A stretch of 64,000 bases of DNA from Mesodorylaimus sp. YZB2_4 (Eukaryota > Nematoda > Enoplea > Dorylaimida > Dorylaimidae). The stretch is taken from contig JASANH010001202.1 in the NCBI GenBank assembly GCA_030248295.1, positions 1 through 64,000 on the forward strand, given 5' to 3'. The translations under genes and the position numbers were made by a program. Under the pieces are notes generated by a model that saw nothing but the letters and a program-made list of their open reading frames with translations, had not been told where the DNA came from and ran no database searches. Positions 45,650-57,198 of the stretch are shown here, one piece after another; within the stretch, counting starts at the first letter, position 1, and each line of letters begins with the position of its first letter.

Positions 45650-47637
45650 CTGATCGATACCAGATAACGAGTTGTTGACATGCTGGTCGCCCCTTTTTGT
45701 AAGTAATGCAAACATACAGTATGCAGAAACTGTACTTGTAAATCTTTTGCTTCGAAGTGAGCATTGATTTCTGGCAGGACCAAAGCACACAAGCCCAGCT
45801 CCCATTACCAAGCTTGAGCTGCTACGCGCTTCCTGACGAGTGCTCGACTCTCGTCAGGGTAAAACATTTTAGAGTCATGCGACGCCTCACCATCGAGTGC
45901 GCTATCTGCCTTCGTTGCGGGAGACGAACAACATACTCGTAGTATCAAACCAGACGACCAACCGGTGGCTTTAGAGTCCACCCTGAATTTGGTCGCTCTT
46001 TCCTAATGCTCGAAAGCACAGACTGACCTACGAACCAAATCCGCACAACAGTCCATGTTAGCCCGCTAACCTTTCCAGCAAAGCCAAACGCAGCTTTGAT
46101 ACGTTCCACCGATGAAATGGGTGACCGTCGGTCGAGCTGCGAACATCTTTACAGAAGCTGCTGTAACCCCTACCAGGCAGGCCATGGCGAGTGGTAGAGA
46201 GTCGGAGTTTTTATCTCGCCTACTTCGGTTGGCCGCACTCTCTCCCGCGCCTGTCTGCACAAGTTCATTGGCGTCACGAACTCGGGGCCCGTCCGCGGAG
46301 GCGTAAGTCCCCGTCGAACCGCTGGTTGCGCCCATGTTCGTCGGAGTCCTGGCGTTTTGTGCTAACACCCAGACTCGCCGGCTAGCCTACTAGGTCAGGT
46401 ACAGTCGTGAGACTTGCCTACTTCCAGTCGGAGTTTTTGTCCCGCCGACTTCGGTCGGCCGCACTCTCTCCCACGCCTGTCTGCACAGGTTGCACTACTC
46501 TACAGATGCTTTAGCGTGCAAAATACCGACGAATTTCAAAAAACTTGTAGAATCACCAGCCAAATCCTATTCGCCCCAGAGCCACTGAACAGGAATCTCA
46601 TATTCGCCATAAGCGGCAAGTGAATTCATCGATACACACTCCGCATATTAGGCCCCTATCCCTCACTTCTATAAACCTCGAACATGCGCTCCGACTGCAA
46701 TAGCCCGATGCACTTCGATATGGATCAACGATATTAGACTTTCTGCAGCATTCCCTACTGTACTATCGAGCAGCTGTTGTATCTGATCCGATCCAACAAA
46801 CCCCCATTCGGTCCAGAGATGACTTTTAAAAAAGGGAAAACAAGGGGGTTCTCAAACAGTATCTTTTCCCATCACTTACGCAAATGAAGAGGTCTTTGAC
46901 GGAAGACGTTTCAAGGTGCTGGCTCCGTGCAATTGCGCTGCATTCGAATAGCGACGATGAGGATACAGATAGGACGGATGACGGAAAATTTACAGCACAT
47001 GTACGTATGTGCTTGACCTTAGCTCTGGTCGTAGGCTGCGTAGGGAAAAATCGAAGTTTGTGCCGAGGCCATGAGCTTGATCCATAGAAAAGGATCTGCA
47101 GAACGCCCAAGTTTTTTCTTTCTACTCACGTCAGATTTTTGTAATCTGCTCTACATCCACGTACTTACAGACGTTTATTGTAGCAAACTTGACGCTAAGA
47201 AAGTGCTTCGAGCTTTCGACACCTCTAACAAGCATCACAAGACAGAGTCATTTCAGACCAATCATATGGCGTGTCCTAGACTTGCGTCCCATGTGACAGG
47301 TTCTCCATTCAAATAGCAAAACAAGGCTCAGGATGTTAGCACCTAGCGTGGGGTCGACTCTGTATCACCGTCGTGATGCGTTTTAGTCCGTCTGCGTGTG
47401 TATTTGAGCTAATGACTTCGCCATGCTGAGGTCAATCACGAGGAGCAAATATGACGGCTGCACGGGACAGGTTTTACGATTCTTGCGATGGCTAATAATG
47501 GTTATGTGACCTCATTACATACGCTACCTACTGTATATAAGTAAGTCAGTCTCTTCAGAAGGCTCGCCAGTTTCGAGCGATATTCAAACTTGGCTACGAT
47601 CAAGCCTAAGCTGGTTCTGTTTTTCGACGCTTCAACA
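45650..47637. other. Intergenic; holds hairpin repeats
   Basis: The only structured content is the hairpin-chain repeat at 46150-46500. No coding homology was seen. Confidence 0.45.
46150..46500 (+). repeat. Hairpin-chain repeat, two truncated units
   Basis: Unit 1 has GTCGGAG plus T5 (46201-46212) and GCCTAC-TTCG-GTTGGC (46218-46233), then the GGCGTCACGAAC module (46270) with GTAAGTCCCCGTCGAACCG. Unit 2 has AGGTACAGTC-GTGA-GACTTGCCT (46397-46419), TTCCAGTCGGAG plus T5 (46422-46438) and GCCGAC-TTCG-GTCGGC (46444-46459). Confidence 0.65.
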
Positions 47638-48696
47638 ATGTACTGCTCCATTTCATTGGCATCTCTAGATCAGTTCCGTTACAATGATTCGAAAGCATGG
47701 GATCACGAATCGAAGCCTCCAGCGCCATTTCTCCAAACTACGCCGCACGACAAAGCCGATGCAATGCGGACGAGCGAACTGGCGCACGCTATTCTGGCCA
47801 CTGAAACGCGTAACGACCGAGTAAGAAATCTCGCTGTACAGGCGTTTGGGTTTGTAAAACAGAGCTTTCTTGTCAGGTTCAATTGGTCAGGACTCTGTTG
47901 GACCAGCAAGGGGATTCATCAAGTTTCGTCAACGCGCGGGACATTCGAGGCCGCACTCCCCTCATGCACGCCATTGCTATCTGCGCAGCAGATGTCATAC
48001 CAATCTTGTTGGGGTGTCCTAATGTTGATCTGATAGCCAGAGACCGATTCGGCAATACTGCTCTGATGTACGCTGTTGGTCACGGCTGCGAAAATGTGGT
48101 GCGCCAGGTCCTGACTGGACTGAAGAAAAAAGTGAAAGACGACAATCAAATCATGCTCAACTATTTGCACATGGAAAACTACGACGGTAAAATGGCGCTC
48201 GGACTGGCACTGAAGGCTGGGCACGAAGAATGCGCTCTGGCATTGAATGAATTTTTGCGGGTAAGTGTGCTTAGCTACAAAGAAGGACCGCAAATGAGGC
48301 AGAGGCAGGGATTTATCCGCCCCATTCATCATCCCCAACGAGTAAACCTTTACAGAGACACAGAGGGGGATGTCAAAGGACGCTGTATTAGGTAGTTAAA
48401 ATCATACTATTGCATGTGCCAAAAAATATGTGCTAGCCATGAAACTCATATGCTAACAAACTGATTTCGAATGTTTTTAGGAAGCTTTGAAGAAAGAAGA
48501 AAGACGCAAGAGTAGCATCGCTTACAAGCTTGGATTTGGTAAGCGATCACCGCCTTTTCCAATGCGGAAGGGGGTTGGGCGAAAAAATGCGATTTGGAAA
48601 CCAGTGGCAAATGCGAGCATAGACAGACGGAATTCAGTTAGTGATGAAGATATTCTCTTTTCCACGAAAAAGTTCGAACATTTTATAAACCATTGA
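47638..48696 (+). CDS. Ankyrin-repeat protein (about 260 aa)
   Basis: Three phase-0 exons: 47638-47820, 47877-48260 and 48481-48696. The middle exon holds at least three ankyrin units: RGRTPLMHAIAICAADVIPILL, FGNTALMYAVGHGCENVVRQVL, and a degenerate one at DGKMALGLALKAGHEECALAL. The last exon is basic and Ser/Lys-rich (RRKSSIAYKLGFGKR), ending FINH. Ankyrin repeats mediate protein binding; no other domain identifies a function. The 47638 ATG is the first in frame, but the frame is open upstream to about 47590, so an earlier spliced start is possible. Codon phase and GTAAG-type donors at both junctions support the model. Confidence 0.72.
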
Positions 48697-48982
48697 AGAT
48701 TTGGTTTATGACAGCTTTGGTGATGGAGAAGCTTGGACTGCTCGAGCTGAGAAATATAGAGTATAGTGAGCGCACGTGGGACTGATCTTGCGAGGCTGGC
48801 CAGAAATTAGGCTCAAGCCAACAGAACTGCAGCAAAACCTCTCTCTCGGCCTAAAATCTCAACGATCAGTCATAAAAGCTCCTGCTGCATTTCTTAGCAT
48901 CCTGTTGTTAGAGTAAAAAACTTCTGTCTGAGTGCCACCTACCAAAAACGGCTAGATTCGCTGTCGTGTGTACTTCACCCAG

Positions 48983-49320
48983 AGGAGCGCTTGCTCAAAC
49001 TTTTATTCCTGAATTCTACGTACAACAAGGCTATTCGCCCTGGTGTCATCGGAAAGGGGAAAAGCTGCCGCTGCACGTTGCGGTTATATTTAGTCCATAT
49101 CGAATTATCGAGCTGGTAAGGCCCTGGAGCTGATACGAATACCAATTATTGTCACAATCTTTCAGGATAGCAGGCGAAAAACCATGTCCGCCCTGGCTTA
49201 CATTGCTGAAAGTTGGATCGACCCTCGGGTGGTCTGGGACCCCAAAGATTATGGCGGGCTCACAAATATCGATATAAAACCTGATCTAATTTGGACACCG
49301 CGCTCCTATATGCCTAACTT
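48983..49320 (+). pseudogene. Cys-loop receptor, N-terminal fragment
   Basis: Two exons (48983-49115 and 49166-49320) encode the start of a pentameric ligand-gated channel: EERLLKLLF, STYNKAIRPG, LPLHVAVIFSPYRIIEL, then SWIDPRVVWDPKDYGG and IWTPRSYMPN, which match the nAChR/GABA-receptor extracellular domain (W-x-D-x-R-L-x-W-x-P-x-D-Y-G-G, L-W-x-P-D). The frame must slip by 1 nt in an A/G run near 49060, and I find no Cys-loop or membrane segments in the next 900 bp before the LINE or in the sequence beyond it. It is therefore a truncated relic, or a gene split by the LINE with distant exons. Confidence 0.65.
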
Positions 49321-50211
49321 GTGCGTTTTACAGTACGTCCCACATTTTTCAGACAGAGCTTTTTTTCAGGGCCACGTTGAGTCGGAATGACAAAGAAAAT
49401 ACGAGCGGACGCCCATCGTCCTAATTGAGGTGACATGATAGGGGAGCAGCATTAATTATCACGCTGTGTCGAGGCAGATGTACGAGATTTTGTACATATA
49501 AGCGCTTATCTGTGACTGAAAGGGCATTAGTACCTTTAGCCTTTACCTACACTCTACCTTCGGAGCTCTCTTTTAGAACTTCTAATTAGTGAAACCTGTT
49601 CCCAGTCAAGCGTACCAGGGGCAGCATCTCGCGTGCTTACCATCCAAGGAAAGGTTGAAAATCAGTGAGCACCAACCACGGAGCCCGACGGTCTTTTAAC
49701 CCGATTATGGTGGGACATCGTTGTACAAGGCGATACGAGCCACACGGCAGTAGCAGCCAGGCTCGGGCTCGGTACGGGCCCCGTCTTAATTTTAGGCTCT
49801 CGAAGGAGAGAAGATACTGAACCTTCTCGTTTTTTCTAAAATGTGCTCTTTCCGTGTGTCCTAGTCATGTTTGATGGCGCCAGAACTCTATTTCAGTCGT
49901 TCCAGTGTACTTGTAGATTTACTAACGCAGGCAGCGACCAGCCACTTGCGTCGCTTATTTTTTTTCGTAATAATTTTACTATAAAAATGCACGGCGTTAT
50001 AGCATTCCAAAAAGATACATTTGATTATTGGTCTTATTGATCTTTTATCTTTTATCTTAAGTCTTTTCTCCTTTCCTTGGTAGTCATGTTAGCAGCTGAA
50101 CCTGGCACCGGCTCATGGCCCTAATCTCACATAGCATCACCAATGACACAGTATTAATATGATACACACACACAAAAGAAAGAGAAACCATATATAAGCT
50201 TTATCCACTTG
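49321..50211. other. Spacer before LINE, no gene recognised
   Basis: The expected continuation of the Cys-loop receptor is absent. The distal end becomes very T-rich. Confidence 0.4.
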
Positions 50212-53200
50212 ATCAATTTTTTTGGAATAATTTTTAAAAAAAATTTTTTTTTTTTTTTATCTTTTTTATTTTTTTCTTTTTTTATATTTTTTTCAATTAT
50301 TAATTTTATTTCATTTTTTATTGTCTTTCGTTAATTTCCTAATCTAACAAATTCACGAGAGGCGGCTCTGCAAAATAATCCTGGAACATGCGCGGTGACA
50401 GAATGCACCTGATTCGTTTAGTCAAAACTGTCATCCTCCTCCGCAGTGCATCCCACAAGTCCACTATCTTGTCTTCATCCTCAAAGTCAGCCCTCGCATA
50501 CCATATGCACCGTTGTGCTGACTGCAAAATCATGTTTGCAAAGCAGGCGATATGCTTGCGATGTAGGCCGGTGATACCAAAAATCTTATTTCATCCCTTA
50601 GAATTATTGATGGGTCAACTTTCTTCAACAGAAACTCCACTTTTTCCCAGAATTTGCGTGTCCTCGGGCACTGCACGAAAACGTGGTACACATCCTCGTG
50701 CTTATCTATTCCGTGCTTCTTACAGTACTTGCAGTGTGAATCAACCTCCATCCGCTCCCCGCGGTATCTTCTCCAATATAGGGCTATTCCGTCTATTACA
50801 TTTGGCGTCACGGACCTTGGGGCCATCCATAGTGGTGTAAGTCCCCGCCGAACCGCTGGGTGCACCCATGTTCGTCACGGTCTAGGGCGTTTAGACCAAC
50901 ACTGGCACGGCCGGCCCAACCAGCTGGACCCAGTACCGTCTGTACTGCGGAGGCAATGTGAGGTCGGTCCTTTGGGAGGGGGAGGTCTTCCTTCCGGGAA
51001 GAGCGAGAGCGACGGGGTCGTCGCTTCTTCTGTCGATGGGAGGAATGTAACCCTCATGCGAGTGGGAGAGAGTAATCGATACTCTCCCCTGGCTGGGAGA
51101 CGTCAACCCCTCGGGTTGATGTTTCAGCCTTAGGTATAGTCGCAAGACTATCCTGCTCCAGATGGAGTTTTTGCGGGCCACGGGACCCTCTGTAGAGGCT
51201 CGACTGACAATCGATAGCGTCACCCGTCAGGGTGACGTTTCAGCCATGTACTAGGTCGGAGGACTTAGTAGGCTGCCCTGGGTTTTTGGCGTGGTGCAAA
51301 AGCTCCACCGGTCACTCCCTCCAGTAATACGGACCCAGTCGTAATACACCTCCTACGCCTACTAGGACTGGTTACAATTGCTAGCGTAGCTTTACCCGCC
51401 TTCTTTTCCATCATGTGCTCATACAGCAGCTTGGTCTTTACGTGTTTGATCGGATATGTTCTTGTATTCAATCCAACAGTGCCTTGATCCAACAAGCTGA
51501 ATTTGGCTGTCTTCACAGCCCTGCGTATATCCCTGCACAGCTGAGGCACCATTATGCTGTCCAATTGGTTCAGGCTCGCATATCGCACTCTCCCATAGAA
51601 AAAATCAAAGCACGCACCCCACGCAGCATCCTGCTGTGCAGTCAGCCTACGTAGAAGAAGCATCAATCTGAAAGCTAGCACCTTGGTATTCACGTCTGGA
51701 TAGTTAACACCTCCGAGGTCTCTGCCTCGTTTTAAAATCAATTTATTCACCATGTTCGATTTCGAAGGATGCCAAGAAATATGCATCCACATGTTTCTCA
51801 ACATATCTCTGGAAATCAGCATCCGGCGCAACAATCGATGCTAAGTACCACGCTTTGGATAGAAAATAGATGCTTTGGACATGGACTCTCCCAAAATATG
51901 ATATCTCACTGTAGGACTCCTACTATTTAAGGTCCCTATATGGTCTCTTGCAGCTGCCCAGTTATCCGCTATCTCCATGCCAGTGCTGCGAATCCAAAAT
52001 CCATTTAACTGCTGGACCAAATACTTTGACAGATCCTCCTCCATCCCTGTCCTGTTCGCTGCTGTCGCGCCTAGTGGTAACATTTTGATTTTTGCCTCTT
52101 TCAGCGTGGCACCCGAGGCGTTCCTGAATGTTTTGTACACTTCAAAAATGCGTTTTTATAGAGGCAGTATCCGCCACCAAAAAGTTGGTATCATCAGCAA
52201 AGTTGCTGTTATTTAGCTCCCGTCCTAGTATGCCTAATCCTTTTACAGCTGTGTCCTTCCTCATGAAATTTGTGACTGTCTCTGAGAAGGGGAAGTACAA
52301 TAAGGCCGACAAAGGGCACCCCCGCCGGATTCCTCTGCTTGGATTAAAGGGTGATGAGATGTAGCCATTCACCTGCACCGCTGATGAGACCTTCCCTGGT
52401 TTATAGATCAGTCGAATCCAGCTTTGAAAGACTGGTCCTAGCCCAAAGTATTCGAGTACTCTATTCATGTAATCCCATTCGACTATGTCAAAGGCTACCA
52501 TATGGTTCACAGAAAGAAGCATGCCTTCCGCCCCAGTCTCACTGATGTACTCTACAGCATTGTAGAGGGTCAAGACCCCGTCTCTTATGTCTCTTCCAGG
52601 CACCGAGCAGGTCTGGTCCGGATGGACCACCTTGCCCATCACTTTCCTTAGTCTCGTGACCAGCACTTTCGCCAGAATCTTATAGTCCACATTTAACATT
52701 GTCAGTAACCGCCAGTTAGACCTTTCCGCCTTATCCCCTTCCCCCTCGTACAGTTGAGAAATTATGCCAGAATAGCAGCTGGGAGGGAGGACGCCTAACC
52801 TTGATGGGGTCCCGTAGACCTTACTAAGTATCCATCCCACGTCAGCCGAGAACAGACTGTAAAACTCGATTGGCAGGCCGTCACTGCCAGGCGACTTCTT
52901 CTTTTTAATGTGCGCATCGCAGTCCGTATTTCATCTTCGTCAATCTCATTGCCTAGTTCCTCCGTGTCTTGGTCATCAGCTAAGCAATAAGGAGACTGTC
53001 CCAAGAAGAGATCAGCAGCCTCCCCGTCAATTGCTCCTGTACTGGTAAACAGATGCGCGTACTGCCTTCTTATTTCCTGTATGACTTCCAGGTGGTCTTC
53101 GTACAAGGTCCCATCCTCCCCGCGGATCGCATAAATTGTCCTACTCTCAGCCGAGTTTTTCTGCATTAACTTGGCCATTGTTAATGTAAACTGGTCAGTT

Positions 53201-54860
53201 GCCAGGTCCCTATAAAGCGTTTTCATTAACCTCTTCCTAACTTCCTCGCGATCAAAAGCTTTGAGCCTCTCGCGAACATCCAAGAATTATGCTTTTAGCA
53301 TCTCGCTCTTGGGGTGCAAGCCTAATAGTCTTTTAGCACCCTCTAACTCCTTTTCTAGCCATGAGCGGCATTTTCTGTTTTCTGCATCCATCGTCTTCCT
53401 CCGTCCTTTACACATTATGCCTATCTCATGCTTACACTCCTCCCATAAGTCCAACACACCCTCATCGGGTGCGTTAGTCAACACGGTTTTCAACGCCTGA
53501 AGTTTGTCCCTGATGCACTCCTGCAAACACCGGTCCCTGACTAGAAAATCTACATCGAGCTTCCAATAAGAAGGGCACCTTCTTAAATTAGCAAATAAAA
53601 AATTAAATTCGAGCTCAAAGATTTTATGGTTTGACAGACCCGTATTAGTGAACTTATGTTTTACATATGATGCTGTGATGTAGTTAGGCTGGGATGTTCC
53701 TAGCCCTCAGTCCTAATCACACCACACTCAATTATGCTTACCCAATGTGCGCAACTGATACGGGTGATACCGCCCTTGACGACTGACCTTGGCAATGCGA
53801 GCCATCGAATTCCAATCGAATATGAAGAACACACCAATCCGAATACCGATTTACTTGTTCCGAGAGAAATAGACACAGTGACTGACATGCTCAGGGCTCG
53901 TCCTTATATACCTTTCCTAATACACAGGCCTATAGCAAGACTAGTTGATAATCGGTGCAAAATAAGAAAACTGGAATGCAGTCTAAAAGTCAATATGCAA
54001 AACAGGATAATGCACGTGCCTATGCCTAATCAGTCGTCATGCAAATCTACAGAATAAAATTCGGTCAAGGTGCAGAAAAACCTGATGGCACAATCAATAA
54101 GATGACACGTATCTATTCCTAATGAGCTTGCTTGCCTTGGTCCTGACTTAAGGAGAGATTCTCACTCTCATTATGCGGCAAATCCAAATAGCCATATCAC
54201 AATGCTACCACGTTTTCAGTGCCGTAAATTCTATCAAGCCGTCCCTGCGTCTTGGTGCTATGGGCAAGATGAGAGAATTACCTGGCCTTTGCATAATGAG
54301 CCCGAAAGATATCATGCAATTTAAAGTTCGAAGAGATAACCCGAAATTCTTTCAGTCCCACCTCGGGGTACTGCGTGAGATGACTGCGGTCCAGCTCCTT
54401 ACATTCCACGAAATTAAAATCTCCTAAGCAGGTACGCGCATCATGGTACCTGAATTTTTGTAAAGCCGTCTCATACAATCTCACAAAATACGCCTTCCTT
54501 GCCTGCTCCTGAGCTGGTGCATAGACCCCTAACAAAAGAAAGACCTTAGTCTCATATTTGGCAGTCTATGGCTCGACCTGGCACACTTGTGATTCGAGTT
54601 ATATCCGAAAACAAAGCTCTGCGATTCACCAGAATACACACTCCCGCACTATGCTCATCCGAGAAGGAATGAGAGATTCTAAATTTAGATTCAAAAACAC
54701 TATCAAAAAAGGCGGCCTCCTTCGAATTGCGAAAATGAGTCTCTTGTATACACAAAACATCAATACCATCCAATGGTGCGAAAATTGACAATATTTTTGG
54801 AATTTTATCCCGTAACCCAGCCGCGTTAAATGCAGCAAAAATTACTTTAGACTTTTTTTT
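50212..54860 (-). mobile_element. Non-LTR retrotransposon (LINE, L1/Tx1-like), decayed
   Basis: Read on the minus strand: AP endonuclease (54840-54278; FNAAGLRDKIPKIL, CIQETHF, GDFNF), a linker (53526-53287), then reverse transcriptase (53283-52142; PGSDGLPIEFYSL, NWRLLTMLNVDYKILAK, FDIVEWDYM, RGIRRGCPLSALL, FADDT), a C-terminal region (52140-51265), and a zinc-binding zf-RVT motif (50760-50680; CKYCKKHG, DVYHVFVQCPRTRKFW). The 3' end is an A-rich tail, seen as T-rich on + at 50212-50330. The order EN-RT-zf-RVT fits L1/Tx1-type elements. The frame is broken at several points, the usual Lys before AFD is Val (MVAFD), and a hairpin-chain repeat lies between RT and zf-RVT, so it is non-autonomous. 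The 5' boundary is approximate. Confidence 0.88.
50804..51290 (+). repeat. Hairpin-chain repeat inside the LINE, nearly two units
   Basis: The GGCGTCACGGAC module with GTAAGTCCCCGCCGAACCG starts at 50804. Then GGGAGAG-AATCGAT-CTCTCCC (51064-51088), TCAACCC-CTC-GGGTTGA (51103-51119), AGGTATAGTC-GCAA-GACTATCCT (51132-51154) and CTCCAGATGGAG plus T5 (51156-51172). A second diverged unit follows: AATCGATA (51209), CGTCACCC-GTCA-GGGTGACG (51218-51237), TTTCA, CTAGGTC-GGAG-GACTTAG, and a T5. Confidence 0.7.
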
Positions 54861-57198
54861 ATAACAGAGAAAAAAAGGAAAACGACCTATGTACTGTAGC
54901 TTGGTGCCGAGGCTCAGAAGCTAACATAACTTACAGTGTTTGGTGTCGCCTGACGTTTGGCCGAATCAGTGTCCGCGTTCTCGCTCGTTCCGTCGTCGCT
55001 CAATCTTCTTTTCTTCTCGTTCACATACTTCCTGCGCGCAAAAAATTAAAATTTGAGCATGATTTTGTGATGTTTGTACTCAGAATAACCTTTTGAATAA
55101 AGTTACTGATACAAAATATCCTCTTTTTTAAATTCTTGGTTGGCCAGAAAATCGAGATCCTGCACTGCACTACTCGTCACTCTCAACTCAGCAGCATGAC
55201 TGACTTGTTTTTCATAGTGAGCAACCAAGGGTTCTCATTTTCAGGCTGATTGGGGCACTTCGCTGTTCTAATTTGCCGCCGCACAATGATGTTCCTCCCC
55301 CTGAACAATAACACAACCCAAGGACTCTGTGGAGTGTCTTTATTGATCCCAGCCTACGCCAATGTATTTTTATCTTATCATATGACTATTCCGTCTTGTT
55401 GCTTACTTGACTGGTTGAATGAGACAAACATGAATCTATCCACGTCCCGTGTCACTCGAGGGGATATAAGGTACTTATTAGGAGCTGCGGTGACGGGAAG
55501 TGCCACTGGGGTTCAGTCACGTAGCTGAAATATGTACCTTATTATTTTGTTATCCCTATGCTTTATAACGACGCTGTGCGTTCTTCATGTTATTCATGGA
55601 AAAAATCTAAAGTGAGTGGCTCCTAGTTTGCTGACATTATCAGTCATATATTTGCAATTTCTAGAAACTTAATTCAAAATTCAACGGCTCATCCTATGGA
55701 TGATACAACTGCAAGCAGTCGGTTTGTTCAAAAGATACTGACGATCAGCGATAGCAATGATAAGATTAAAAGCTTCAGACTGTTACGTGCTCGTGCAAAG
55801 AGCAATAATTTTGTTAATTGTTATTTCAGTCCAGTTCAGTGTGTTATGTAGGATTATTGAGGACTTGACGCTGCACCTCCCGCTTCATTCGAAGCTTACT
55901 AATGAGGGCATGGAATATTTTCCGGTGTGCCGCAAAGATTACTACAGTACTTAAAGGATGCGTTTTTTCGCTTGCTTATGTTTGTGGCTCTCTACTGTGT
56001 GCTACTGGACCAGCACTGGAAGCAGCAGTCAGCTCTGTGTGATTAGAATACTAAATATCCGAATGTTGGCCTATCTACAGTAGAATACTGTAAGCCCTCA
56101 GAAGCGCCTATATTTAGCAAGGTTCGAAGTGTCCTCGACCAGTTTTGAAGCCGATCCACGACATGCCAGCATTTCCCTCGCTGAACACTCACGATCGGAG
56201 GCACCCTTAAGATAGGATGGAATGGTGTGGCAAGCTGAAGAGAAATGGACCCACCGCCGTTGAGGGCTTTGCACAAAGTTTTGCTCATCAAAGCGAAAGT
56301 GGAGACCCTTCTTTTGGGTGTACTGTACATCTAGTCCAGTATTCGATCACGGTCTAGAAGCGTTTATCTCGGCTGAATGAGTCTATTCAATCGTGCTTAT
56401 ATGACCAAGCCCTTGACGTCTTTCCGATGAGCACGTCGACCCATGTAATTTGGAGAAAACATTCGCCTCGCGTGTGGTGCAGTAATTAGGGATGCTGATG
56501 CTTAGTCGCTCTGAACGTGCAAAATACAACACTGGGGACACCGATGCTTTTCATACTGGGTCAAAGGAGACAGCAACACCAATAAAGACAGAAAGATCTA
56601 TCAGCATGGGATGTCTAATTAGGATGGCACGTGCTATGGTAGTAATGCTCACCACAGACGCTGTGCAGACGCCCGCTCACCACGGACGCAGACGCTGTGC
56701 CAAGGCATACAGTAAATCCAAAAGATACCTGATAAAGCGAACAGCCTATCGGGACAAAGTCAATACGTGATTTCGACCCTCGGGGCTGCAGTCGAGCCCT
56801 TGTTTATGTTCTCGTGTAATGACGACAATCTATCTCAGCCGATCACAGAGCGACAGTTCTGCCGCACCTAGTCATTCGGTACGGTAACAAAAGTGAAGAG
56901 GTCAGGTCACGCGAAAAGAGCGGGTGATGACGACAGTCCATCTCAACCAATGACTTGTCATTCAGCATATCGGTTTCAGGTGAGAATGTGAGGATTCGAG
57001 CCCTCTTGCCGTCAGACTTATCAAAAGCTACACTTCGGTGAGCGTGGCCTTCGGCGCGACTACTCGCGACCAAAAGACATCAAAGCTGGGCACACCACAC
57101 TACACCGCACACACTAGCGCAGTATGCCTACACGAGCACCACCTTCGACTCATGTCTGAGCACTACACATCCATCTCCAGCATTCTAGCACCCGCATA
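54861..57198. other. No gene recognised between LINE and mariner
   Basis: The frames at 55250-55528, 55757-55954 and 56492-56770 (+) carry no domain or consistent splicing. A short direct duplication around ACGCTGTGC occurs at 56650-56700. Confidence 0.4.

Noticed and set aside
50891..51223. 110-codon minus-strand frame within the LINE
   Set aside because: It is the translation of the hairpin repeat; the homologous copies at 46 and 57 kb do not keep the frame.
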